Part shown: positions 35,826-44,194 of the stretch, piece by piece | Numbering within the stretch: position 1 is the stretch's first letter | Layout of the letters: each line of letters starts with the position of its first letter | Assembly: GCA_964501985.1 (NCBI GenBank) | Contig: CAZCVY010000003.1 | Span: forward strand, 11,324 to 75,323 | DNA: 64,000 nucleotides | Source: Bog-366 sp964501985 | GTDB taxonomy: Bacteria; Acidobacteriota; Terriglobia; UBA7540 | Direction of reading: 5' to 3' | Position numbers and translations under genes: made by a program | Notes under the pieces: generated by a model | Seen by the model: only the letters and a program-made list of their open reading frames with translations | Database searches by the model: none | What the model was told of the DNA's origin: nothing

Positions 35826-38477
35826 ATGCGCTGGATTTACAAATTGCCGCTGCGGATTCGCTCGCTGTTCCGAAAGAGTGGGGTTGAAAACGAGCTGAGC
35901 GACGAACTGCGCTTTCACCTGGAAAAGTTGACGGATCAATTCGCCAAAAAAGGGATGACGCCGGAGGAAGCCCGCTACGCGGCCCTGCGCGAGCTGGGCG
36001 GCGTCGACCAAATCAAAGAGGAGTGCCGCGATATGCGACGCGTGAATTACATTGAAAATCTCGTTCAGGACGTTCGCTTCAGCCTGAGACAGTTCGCCAA
36101 GAACCCCGGATTTACCTTCGTTGGGATACTGATTCTTTCCTTGGGCATGTCCGCCGGTTTGGCCATTTTTGCCTTTGTGGACGCGGCGTTGATCAAACCG
36201 CTGCCCTATCCGAACCCCGCCCGGCTGGTGGGTGTGACCGAAAGCGACAGGGTGTTTCCGCGTGCTTACCTTTCCTATCCTGACTACCTGGACTGGAAAA
36301 GACTGAACACCGTTTTCACTTCTTTAGATGTGTGGGGCGGAACGGGTTTCCTGCTCCGTACGTCGCAGGGCGTCCAACCCGTGGTGGGCGTTCGCGTGAG
36401 CGCGGGGTTTTTCCGCACGCTGGGAATTACGCCGATGTTGGGGCGTGATTTCTACGCTGGCGAGGATCAGGCAGGTGCGCCCAAGAGCGTGATGTTGACC
36501 TACACGGGTTGGCAGAAGTGGTTTGGAGGAAAGCCCGCGGTGGTCGGAAAAGCTGCTACGCTCGATGGTGTCTCCTACACGATCATTGGGGTACTGCCGC
36601 GTGACTTTCAATTTGCTCCACGAGGTTACGCGGATCTATGGACGACTCTTCAGGGCACCAACCCGTGCGACCTCCGGCGAAGCTGCCATAGCCTTGAGGG
36701 ATTAGCCCGCTTGAAGGAAGGGGTCGCGGTTGAGGCGGCGCTCGCCGAAATGAAAACGATTGCCGCCGATCTCGAAAGGCAGTATCCCGGTTCCAATCGC
36801 GGCCAGAGCGCGAGCGTCGTGCCGCTCGCCGACGTGATTGTTGGCAATATCCGTCCCATCCTGTTGGTCCTTCTCGGCGGAGCCGGACTCCTGCTGCTGA
36901 TTGCCTACGTCAACGTCGCCGGCCTGCTCGTGGCGCGTTCGGAAGGCCGCAGGCGGGAAATCGCCGTACGTGAGGCGCTCGGCGCATCGTCTTGGAGATT
37001 GATCCGCCAATTCGCCACGGAAGGATTACTGCTGGTGGCGATCAGCGGGGGACTGGGACTGCTTTCCGCCGCGTGGATGATCAGACTCCTCACCCGGCTC
37101 GTCCCTCCCAATATGATGGCGGGAATGCCTTATTTGCACGGTTTAGGTTTGAATTTTCACGTCTTGCTTTTCGGCGCGGCAATATCAGTGCTTGCCGCGG
37201 GGCTCTATTCCATCACCCCCATCTTACGGTTGTCGCTTTCGGAGATGCGCGAAGGTCTGGCGGAAGGCAGTCGCGGTTCGGCGGGAACCATGTGGCGTCG
37301 TGTGGGCTCGAACCTAGTGGCGGTGGAGTTGGCCATCGCCATGGTGCTGTTGTCAGGCGCCGGCCTGCTCAGTAAAAGTCTCTATCTTCTGCTCCACGTG
37401 GACCTGGGGTTCGAACCCGATCACGTGGCCATTGTGGAGATTGCCGCGCCGCCGGTCCGCTATGCCAAGGATCCGCAGGTGGTGGCTCTCGGAAGCAGCG
37501 TCAGAAGTGAAATCGCCAGCCTGCCCGGCGTAAAGGCCGTGGGCATCGTGACCCAGGGGCTGCCCTTAAGTGGTAACGGTAACACGGATTGGATCAGGTT
37601 TGTGGGACGGCCGTACAACGGAGAACACAACGAGGTGAATGAGCGGCACGTGAGCTCCGCCTATTTCACCACCTTGCAGGCCAAACTGCTGCGCGGGCGT
37701 TTCTTCACCGACGCGGATGATGCTTCGAGGCCCCACGTGGTCATCATTAACCAGGCGCTGGCGCGAAAATACTTCTCCAATGAAGACCCCATCGGCCAGA
37801 AATATGGTGATGACGGGCTGACGCCGGGATCGATCAAGGAGATCGTGGGGGTTGTGGACGACATCAAGGAAAGCACGTTGGATTCGGAGACCTGGCCCGC
37901 GGAATATATTCCGTTTGATCAGAGCCCCGACACCTATTTCGCTGTGGTCGTTCGTACCTCGCAAGCCGAGCAAGCCATTCTCCCCACGATGGACGCCTTG
38001 ATCCATCAAATCGACCCCGAGCTTGGTACGATGGGCGAAATGACGATGACCGAGAGGATTAAGGGCTCCCAGACGGCCTACCTGCACCGTTCGTCAGCGT
38101 GGCTGATTGGCGGCTTTGCCACCGTGGCGCTGCTGCTCGGAGTGGTAGGGCTCTATGGCGTGATCGCTTACTCGGTGAGCCGGCGAACACGCGAGATCGG
38201 GGTCCGCATCGCGCTTGGTGCGCAGCGCGGCACGGTTTACGGACTCATCCTGAAAGAGGCGGCATGGCTGATTCTCATGGGTATCGGCGCGGGACTGCTG
38301 GGCTCGATTGCCGCCGCCACCCTGATGCGCAATTTACTCTTCGGAACCCAGGCGTACGACGCCCCTACGTTGGCCGCCGTGGCCTTGATCCTGGCGATTT
38401 CCGCGCTTCTTGCTAGTTATGTTCCCGCCCGGCGGGCGGCGCGGGTCGATCCCATGGAGGCGTTGAGGTATGAATAA
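35826..38477 (+). CDS. ADOP-family ABC transporter permease, copy 3
   Basis: An 883-residue paralogue. Its prefix (NELSDELRFHLEKLTDQFAK) precedes TM1 with an unusual LGMSAGLAIFAFVDAALIKP in place of the LGIGA(N/T)TAIFS seen in copies 1 and 2. FtsX core 1 reads GLLLLIAYVNVAGLLVARSE with EIAVREALGASSWRLIRQFA. Core 2 reads GVVGLYGVIAYSVSRRTREI with GVRIALGAQRGTVYGLILKE. I chose the ATG at 35826 because it aligns with the MRW-YK start of the other copies and has the same CACGGGTGA leader as copy 1. A longer frame to 35751 passes through repeat sequence. Confidence 0.9.
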   Translation: MRWIYKLPLRIRSLFRKSGVENELSDELRFHLEKLTDQFAKKGMTPEEARYAALRELGGVDQIKEECRDMRRVNYIENLVQDVRFSLRQFAKNPGFTFVGILILSLGMSAGLAIFAFVDAALIKPLPYPNPARLVGVTESDRVFPRAYLSYPDYLDWKRLNTVFTSLDVWGGTGFLLRTSQGVQPVVGVRVSAGFFRTLGITPMLGRDFYAGEDQAGAPKSVMLTYTGWQKWFGGKPAVVGKAATLDGVSYTIIGVLPRDFQFAPRGYADLWTTLQGTNPCDLRRSCHSLEGLARLKEGVAVEAALAEMKTIAADLERQYPGSNRGQSASVVPLADVIVGNIRPILLVLLGGAGLLLLIAYVNVAGLLVARSEGRRREIAVREALGASSWRLIRQFATEGLLLVAISGGLGLLSAAWMIRLLTRLVPPNMMAGMPYLHGLGLNFHVLLFGAAISVLAAGLYSITPILRLSLSEMREGLAEGSRGSAGTMWRRVGSNLVAVELAIAMVLLSGAGLLSKSLYLLLHVDLGFEPDHVAIVEIAAPPVRYAKDPQVVALGSSVRSEIASLPGVKAVGIVTQGLPLSGNGNTDWIRFVGRPYNGEHNEVNERHVSSAYFTTLQAKLLRGRFFTDADDASRPHVVIINQALARKYFSNEDPIGQKYGDDGLTPGSIKEIVGVVDDIKESTLDSETWPAEYIPFDQSPDTYFAVVVRTSQAEQAILPTMDALIHQIDPELGTMGEMTMTERIKGSQTAYLHRSSAWLIGGFATVALLLGVVGLYGVIAYSVSRRTREIGVRIALGAQRGTVYGLILKEAAWLILMGIGAGLLGSIAAATLMRNLLFGTQAYDAPTLAAVALILAISALLASYVPARRAARVDPMEALRYE

Positions 38478-38587
38478 AGTCGTCAGTCGTCAGTTATCAG
38501 TTCTCGAAGGGCGGTAGGGGAGGGACTGGGTACTGACAACTGTCGACTGCTCGTTGCCGACTGAGAACTGATGACTGAGAACTTCCT
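38478..38587 (+). repeat. intergenic heptamer-repeat leader between permeases 3 and 4
   Basis: GTCGTCA, GTCGTCA, GTTATCA, GTTCTCG units follow the stop of copy 3. The last 40 bases before permease 4 match the leader of permease 2 almost exactly, including the closing TTCCT or CTCCT before the ATG. Confidence 0.7.
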
Positions 38588-41251
38588 ATGCGTTGGCTGT
38601 ACAAACTCCCGCTGCGATTCCGCTCAATGTTCAAGCGCACACGCGTAGAACAGGAACTTACTGACGAACTCCGTTTCCACCTGGAAAAGCTAGTGGAGAA
38701 TAACGCCGAGCGTGGGATGGGTCCGGAGGAAGCCCGTTATGCGGCTTTGCGCGAGTTGGGCGGGATGGACCAAATCAAAGAGGAGTGCCGCGAAATGCGA
38801 CGAGTAAACTACGTCGAGAACCTCCATCAAGACGTCCGCTACGGCCTGCGCCAATTGCGCCGCAACCCGGGTTTCACCGCGGTGGCAGTGTTGACGCTCG
38901 CCCTCGGCATCGGCGCGAATGCCGCGGTCTACAGCCTGGTCGACACCATTCTTCTGCGCCCGCTCCCGTATCGAAACCCGGAGCGGCTGGTAGTCGTATC
39001 GGAAACCGTGCCCCAGATGGGTTACGAGAATGAAGTCGGGATGGCAGCGGGTGAATATCTGGATTATCGCGACCGTAACCGCTCCTTCACGCAGACGGCC
39101 GCCTATGAGGCGTCGGGTTTCAATCTGACGGGCGCGGGAACTCCGCTGCGGGTGAATGCCGCCGCCGTGACCGCCTCGCTGTTCCCGCTGCTCGGAGTTT
39201 CGCCTCTACTCGGGCGCGCCTTCTCTGCTGACGACGAACGGCAGGGAAGTACGCCCGTGGCCCTGCTTTCCTACCTCCTCTGGCGCGACCACTATGGCGC
39301 CGATGCCGGAATTCTGGGCAAGACGATCAACCTCGACGAGACACCGTACGTGATCGCCGGCGTGATGCCGGCATCATTCCAGTTTCCCTCTGATGGGGCG
39401 GCGCTCTCTGAACGTGTCGACCTCTGGGTGCCGGAAGTATTCGCTCCGGATCGCTTGCAGGATAGGTTGCGCGAATTCGGCGTCCACTTTATTGGCCGCC
39501 TTAAGCCCGGGGTGACCGCGCAGCAGGCCCAGGCAGATGTCTCTATCGTCGCCGCGGGATTCATGGAGCAGTACCATTACTCCGGCACAATCCGCGTGGT
39601 TCCGCACGTGCATCCTTTCGCCGCGTATGCCGTTCAGAAGGCGCGACCATTAATGATCCTGCTGATAACGGCGGTTGCTTGCGTATTGCTGATTGCTTGC
39701 GCCAACGTCGCGAACCTTCTGCTCGCGCGCGGCAGCCACCGCAGCCACGAGATGGCGGTCCGAAGCGCCATCGGGGCCGTCAGACGCCGCTTGTTGGAAC
39801 AGTGCCTGGTCGAGAGCCTCTTGCTGTCGATACTCGGAGCGGGCGCCGGGTTTGCCTTGGCGTTCCTGCTGGTTTATGGCGTCCGGACCTATGGTCCGGC
39901 CGATGTTCCGCGCTTGCAGGAAGTCGCTGTTGACCCGTCGGCGCTCCTGTTCACGGGTGTCTTGTCACTGCTCACCACCGTGCTTTTCGGATTTGTCCCC
40001 GCTTGGCGACTCGCGCACACGTCGCCGCAGGATTGCCTGAAGGAAACCTCGCGGGCGGGAGCGCCACGCGCAACCGTGCGTTTACAGAACCTCATCGCGC
40101 TGGCCGAAATTGCCCTGGCGTTGGTTCTGCTCGTCGGCGGGGGCCTGATTCTTCAGAGTTTTGTGCGAGTCTTAAACGTTCCGCTCGGCTTCCGTCCACA
40201 GGGGGTATTCATCGTTCGCACGCTGTTTGACGACCGGCGTTACCCCGATCCCGTGAAGCGAGCCGCTGTGCAACAGGAACTGGTCGAGCGCGCAAAGCGG
40301 ATCCAAGGCGTTGAAGTTGTCGCAGCGGCGAGTCATCTGCCTCTGAGCGATAGCCGCCAGATTGGTTTTCGCCTCGAACACGCTGCGCCCGACGATTTCC
40401 ATTGGGCGGAGAACTCACTGGTAACCTCCGGCTATTTCCACGCCATGGGAATCCCGATTCTACGCGGCAGGAGTTTTACCGAGCAGGACCGGCCCGACAC
40501 TCCCCCCGCAGCCATCATCAACGAGGCCCTGGCTCGCCAGTACTTTCCCGGACGCAACCCGCTGGGCGAGCGATTTCATTGGGGAGATCGAGCGCTGTTC
40601 ACGATCATTGGCGTGGCGGGAGACGTCCATATTTCCGCCCTCGACGCCGATCCGCCGCCCATGATTTACAACTCGATGTTTCAAGTGCAAAGTGGCGCGA
40701 GCGAACGTACCGCTCTTCTGCTGCGCCTGAGCCCCGCCCGGCAACGCGGCCAGGGCCTCTACCCGGAGGTTCAGCAGCAAATTTGGTCGCTCGATCGCGA
40801 CCTTCCCGTCTACCATTTCACCACTTTTGAAGAACTCATCTCTGACTCGGTGGCGCAACGCCGCTTCACCACCGTACTGATGCTTTCGTTTGCATTGATC
40901 GCGTTGGCTCTGGCGCTTATCGGTTTGTTTGGCGTCATGTCGTACCTGGTGGCACAACGCCGGCGAGAACTGGCCATCCGCATGGCGCTGGGAGCCGGCC
41001 GGACGGAAGGGTATTGGGCGGTCATGAAGCGTGGCGCGGCGCTTGCTCTTACGGGCTGCGCGGCGGGATTGGCGCTGCTTCCCCTGGGCCGAAGCCTGAT
41101 CCTGGCGGCCCTGTTCCAGACCAGCGCCTACGATCCCATGACGCTGATTTTGGTTCCGGCATTGCTCGTGGGTGCCGCGCTTCTGGCGTGTTATATTCCC
41201 GCGCGCCGGGCCACGAAGGTCGACCCGCTCGTCGCGCTGCGATATGAATGA
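38588..41251 (+). CDS. ADOP-family ABC transporter permease, copy 4
   Basis: An 887-residue paralogue with prefix QELTDELRFHLEKLVENNAE, TM1 with LGIGANAAVYSLVDTILLRP, a periplasmic domain (LGVSPLLGRAFSADDERQG), FtsX core 1 (CVLLIACANVANLLLARGSH, EMAVRSAIGAVRRRLLEQCL) and FtsX core 2 (ALIGLFGVMSYLVAQRRREL, AIRMALGAGRTEGYWAVMKR). It closes the four-gene array. All four end in the same (Y/H)(I/V/L)PA(R/K)RA...VDP-like tail (R-Y/H-E at the C-terminus), showing common descent. Confidence 0.9.
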   Translation: MRWLYKLPLRFRSMFKRTRVEQELTDELRFHLEKLVENNAERGMGPEEARYAALRELGGMDQIKEECREMRRVNYVENLHQDVRYGLRQLRRNPGFTAVAVLTLALGIGANAAVYSLVDTILLRPLPYRNPERLVVVSETVPQMGYENEVGMAAGEYLDYRDRNRSFTQTAAYEASGFNLTGAGTPLRVNAAAVTASLFPLLGVSPLLGRAFSADDERQGSTPVALLSYLLWRDHYGADAGILGKTINLDETPYVIAGVMPASFQFPSDGAALSERVDLWVPEVFAPDRLQDRLREFGVHFIGRLKPGVTAQQAQADVSIVAAGFMEQYHYSGTIRVVPHVHPFAAYAVQKARPLMILLITAVACVLLIACANVANLLLARGSHRSHEMAVRSAIGAVRRRLLEQCLVESLLLSILGAGAGFALAFLLVYGVRTYGPADVPRLQEVAVDPSALLFTGVLSLLTTVLFGFVPAWRLAHTSPQDCLKETSRAGAPRATVRLQNLIALAEIALALVLLVGGGLILQSFVRVLNVPLGFRPQGVFIVRTLFDDRRYPDPVKRAAVQQELVERAKRIQGVEVVAAASHLPLSDSRQIGFRLEHAAPDDFHWAENSLVTSGYFHAMGIPILRGRSFTEQDRPDTPPAAIINEALARQYFPGRNPLGERFHWGDRALFTIIGVAGDVHISALDADPPPMIYNSMFQVQSGASERTALLLRLSPARQRGQGLYPEVQQQIWSLDRDLPVYHFTTFEELISDSVAQRRFTTVLMLSFALIALALALIGLFGVMSYLVAQRRRELAIRMALGAGRTEGYWAVMKRGAALALTGCAAGLALLPLGRSLILAALFQTSAYDPMTLILVPALLVGAALLACYIPARRATKVDPLVALRYE

Positions 41252-41333
41252 TCGCCGATTCGCGATGAACCCGCACGTATCGAGTGTCTTCGCGGGCAAA
41301 TCGCAGCGCTATTGCTTTGGCGCCAAAAACGAG

Positions 41334-41362
41334 TTGAAACCCCTTGCGCGCTCAAGTAGGAT
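41334..41362 (+). promoter_or_regulatory. sigma-70-like promoter for the membrane protein gene at 41401
   Basis: TTGAAA (41334-41339) and TAGGAT (41357-41362) are separated by 17 bases. Transcription would start near 41369, about 30 bases before the ATG. The fit is by eye only. Confidence 0.5.
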
Positions 41363-41400
41363 GCAGGCCTAAACTTATTCCAGGAAGCCACGAGGGAGCG

Positions 41401-42288
41401 ATGTCATCAGAACCGAAGGGCCTAACTCGGGAACCATTTTCTCTTTTGATGCGCGGGGCCTTGGCCACTCTGGCGGTGTTGGTGATCGGGCGTCTGGTTT
41501 TGGAACTCGCCGGCATGCCCCCGGATTTCGCCCGATACGTTTCCAGCACCGTGGGAATGCTGATGGTGGGCATTTACTTGGCGGCGGTTGGCCCGCTACG
41601 CGACGGCTTGCGTAAGTTCTCGCAACTGCTGCTTCCCGCTTTGATCCTCGCCGCGTGGACGGAAGGCTGGGTCATTGTCGTAACCGTCATTTCTGCGGTG
41701 CTGCGTCTTTCGCGGACGCATTTTGCCGAAAGCGACGACTATGGTAATTGGGGCCACCTCGGCAGACACTTGATGGGGCACCTCATCGAGATCGGTGTGT
41801 TCTTCGTCATCATCCTGCTGTTGATGGCCATCGTCCACACTCTGTGGCGATGGCCGATCACTGTCGCCCCCGGCGCCATGCTGGGAGTGTTTGTGATCAT
41901 GCGTTTCTGGACCGAGGCCATGGGGCTTCCGCCCTTCCGCAGCGCGGCCTGGAGCACCACAGTCCTGGTTCTGCTGAGCGCATTCTACGTCGGCGGGGTG
42001 GGCGTGCGGATGGGACTGACGGAGGCCCGCCAGCTTCTGGTTCCATCATTGGTGTTGGGATGGGTATGGCGGGCGTGGGTCTATCTGGCTACGTTGTTCT
42101 CGGCCGGACCTTTCTTTAAGACCCATTTCTTCGATCCGTCGAGCGGTGACGTTCCCATGCGCTTACTGAAGGCGCTCGCGGGATCGGTAGTCGAGGGTTT
42201 TATCGCCGGACTGCTGATGTGGGGGATTGCGGTTTGGATTGCGTGCGCGACGCGCCCTGAGGGCACCCACTCCCTGGGGAGTGCTTGA
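41401..42288 (+). CDS. integral membrane protein of unknown function
   Basis: A 295-residue protein with about eight hydrophobic segments, for example GALATLAVLVIGRLVLELAG, SSTVGMLMVGIYLAAVG, LILAAWTEGWVIVVTVISAV, IEIGVFFVIILLLMAIVHTL and VVEGFIAGLLMWGIAVWI. Several segments contain Trp-Arg or Glu-Gly pairs (AWTEGW, GWVWRAW). The two halves look loosely alike, which could reflect an internal repeat. I recognise no family. GAGGGAG just before the ATG at 41401 fixes the start, and a promoter-like pair lies about 40-65 bases upstream. It follows the permease array but probably has its own promoter. Confidence 0.65.
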   Translation: MSSEPKGLTREPFSLLMRGALATLAVLVIGRLVLELAGMPPDFARYVSSTVGMLMVGIYLAAVGPLRDGLRKFSQLLLPALILAAWTEGWVIVVTVISAVLRLSRTHFAESDDYGNWGHLGRHLMGHLIEIGVFFVIILLLMAIVHTLWRWPITVAPGAMLGVFVIMRFWTEAMGLPPFRSAAWSTTVLVLLSAFYVGGVGVRMGLTEARQLLVPSLVLGWVWRAWVYLATLFSAGPFFKTHFFDPSSGDVPMRLLKALAGSVVEGFIAGLLMWGIAVWIACATRPEGTHSLGSA

Positions 42289-42296
42289 AAGCAAGG

Positions 42297-42516
42297 GTAG
42301 CGCGAACCTGCCGTTTTTGTAGCGCGGGCGCCCCGCCCGCTGGGAAGCTGTGAATTTATTGATCTTTTCGATTTTCGCCCGCGTATTTTCAACGACTTGC
42401 GCGCGGAAAAACGCGGTTTTTTCAATTATTTCACAGCTTCTGGGGCGTGGGCATCCTGCCCGCGCGCTGGCGGGAGCGGGACGCTCCCGCGACAGCGGGC
42501 AAGATGCCCGCGCTAC
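42297..42516. repeat. REP-like cluster, interrupted by a small mobile element
   Basis: A partial copy (GTAG at 42297-42300) is followed by a full cluster at 42319-42516. That cluster has GTAG-headed arms in opposite orientation at each end and the same centre as the cluster at 28083-28187. Removing the 95-base insertion and one copy of the 5-base duplication leaves 98 bases, against 101 in the uninterrupted copy. Confidence 0.75.
42340..42444. mobile_element. 95-bp MITE-like insertion with CTGGG target duplication
   Basis: The inserted sequence (42345-42439) begins AAGCTGTGAA and ends with its exact reverse complement TTCACAGCTT. The inverted similarity continues imperfectly for about eight more bases. 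It is flanked by CTGGG at 42340-42344 and again at 42440-42444. The related cluster at 28083-28187 has CTGGG only once at this place, so the empty site is visible in the same window. The element has no coding capacity. It also contains an inner hairpin (GCGCGGAAAAACGCGG). Confidence 0.7.
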
Positions 42517-42542
42517 GTCCGAGGCTGCGATACCCGAGCTGC

Positions 42543-43973
42543 CTAAAACAGGTTCCAAAGGTATTGCGTGTAGACCTCGTGATGGAACTGGACCTCCGCC
42601 GGCTTCACCACCGTTCCCAGCAATCGCGGGCAGCGGTCGGCGGAGGCCTTCTTCAACTCCACAAACCTCTCCTTAACGACTTCCCCGAGAAGCTTGGTCG
42701 TCCACTCCGCGTTATTAAAGTTACTAATCGCATCATAGATGTTATCCGGCAGAAAGCGTTGGGCGCTGCGGAGGTTTTCGACTTCGGCGATGTCTCCCTC
42801 AATGCCGGTGCGGAAGATCGAGTAGAGCAGCATATACGGGTTGGCGTCGGGAGCGACCGCGCGGACTTCCAGCCGGGCGCTGCGTGAATTGCCGAGGGGA
42901 ATTCGCACCATCGAGCCGCGATCCACGGCCGAGGCTTTGAGCTGGTTCGGGGCCTCGAAATGCGGGTCCAGGCGGCGGTAGGAATTCACGCTGGAGTTGA
43001 AGATCAGGCACAGGTCGTTGCCGTGAGTCAGGATGCGGTCGACGAACTGCCAGGCAAACGGGCTCATTTTCTCCAGCCCCTGCGGGTCCCAGAACACGTT
43101 CTTGTTGTCCTTCGTAATCGACACGTTGGAGTGCATGCCGGTGCCATTCACCCCGACGATGGGCTTGGGCAGGAAGCACGCGGTTAGTCCCATCCTGGTG
43201 GCCACCTGCCGGCAGATTAGTTTGTAAAGCTGGATTTGGTCGGCCGCGGCTACTACCTCCGAATAGCCATAGTTGATTTCGAACTGCGACGGCGCAACTT
43301 CCGGGTGGTCCTTCTCGTTTTGGAAACCCATCGCGCGCTGCACTTCCGCCGCGTGGTCGATGAACAGGCGCAGGGCGTCGCCGGGTAGGGAATGGTAGTA
43401 CCCGCCCATACTGACATACTCGAACTTGTCCGTTTCGTGATATCGCCGCTCGGCGTCAGTCCCCTTGAAGAGGAAGCCCTCGATTTCGTTGGCGGCGTTG
43501 AGGGTATATCCGTCCTTCTCGTAGAGCTTCCTGGCATAAGCCTTGAGCACGGCGCGGAGGTCGGCGGCATAAGGCTGTCCGTTCTTATCAATGACCTCGC
43601 CGAAGACCATAACCTTCCCGGGTCCGAAGACGTCCGCCGGTCCCCAGTAGAAAGCGGGCCAATCGATGCCGAGCCGCAAATCGCTTTCGTGCTGGGCGGA
43701 GAAGCCGCGAATGGACGAACCGTCAAAGGTGAGGTTATCCCAGCTCTTGATGAAGAACTTCTTGTCGTAATCGAGCATGTGCAGCCGGCCTTCGAGGTCG
43801 CTGAACAACACGGTCACGGCCTTAATCCGCTTCTCGTCGCTCAGGTACTTGAGGCGCTCTTCTCGAACTTGCTCCGTGGGAACGCGCGCGAGTCGCTGCT
43901 CCTTGGCGCGCAGATTCAGTTCTTCCAATTCGCTGTAGGGGAGTTCCAAGTGGTTTTGCAGATCGGTGCTCAT
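42543..43973 (-). CDS. glutamine synthetase family protein (type I-like)
   Basis: A 476-residue enzyme of the glutamine synthetase fold, normally forming glutamine from glutamate, ammonia and ATP in the cytoplasm. The beta-grasp region has DNLTFDGSSIRGFSAQHESD. The catalytic part has NEIEGFLFK, VAPSQFEINYG, KPIVGVNGTGMHSNVSI, AVDRGSMVRIPLGN and LEVRAVAPDANPYM. AAGGAG precedes the ATG by a few bases. Two oddities: the usual NGSGMHxH motif reads NGTGMHSN, with Asn where the second His is expected, and the C-terminus has DNIYDAI in place of the classical Tyr adenylylation site NLYDLPPE. It may be a genuine synthetase of a divergent subfamily or a gamma-glutamyl ligase with another amine substrate. 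Confidence 0.85.
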   Translation of the reverse strand: MSTDLQNHLELPYSELEELNLRAKEQRLARVPTEQVREERLKYLSDEKRIKAVTVLFSDLEGRLHMLDYDKKFFIKSWDNLTFDGSSIRGFSAQHESDLRLGIDWPAFYWGPADVFGPGKVMVFGEVIDKNGQPYAADLRAVLKAYARKLYEKDGYTLNAANEIEGFLFKGTDAERRYHETDKFEYVSMGGYYHSLPGDALRLFIDHAAEVQRAMGFQNEKDHPEVAPSQFEINYGYSEVVAAADQIQLYKLICRQVATRMGLTACFLPKPIVGVNGTGMHSNVSITKDNKNVFWDPQGLEKMSPFAWQFVDRILTHGNDLCLIFNSSVNSYRRLDPHFEAPNQLKASAVDRGSMVRIPLGNSRSARLEVRAVAPDANPYMLLYSIFRTGIEGDIAEVENLRSAQRFLPDNIYDAISNFNNAEWTTKLLGEVVKERFVELKKASADRCPRLLGTVVKPAEVQFHHEVYTQYLWNLF

Positions 43974-44194
43974 GCTTCTCCTTAAGGCCGGGAATCCCGG
44001 AAAGTGTGTTCAAGCTGAAGTCGGCCGAGGCGTTCACACTTTTGCGCGAGAACGCCGGTTCAGACTCGGTTCAGTTTTGAACTGGGTGAAGGTCCAACAC
44101 TTCTATTGTTAGCAACACTCCGCGCATCTGGCAACGGTTTTGCCGATTGATTTTCTTTATGGGAACGATGGGCGAGACGATGTGGAAGGCGCTC

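Noticed and set aside
42345..42439. A rho-independent terminator for the membrane protein gene
   Set aside because: The inverted ends are 75 bases apart, are not followed by a T tract, and are better explained as terminal repeats with a target duplication.
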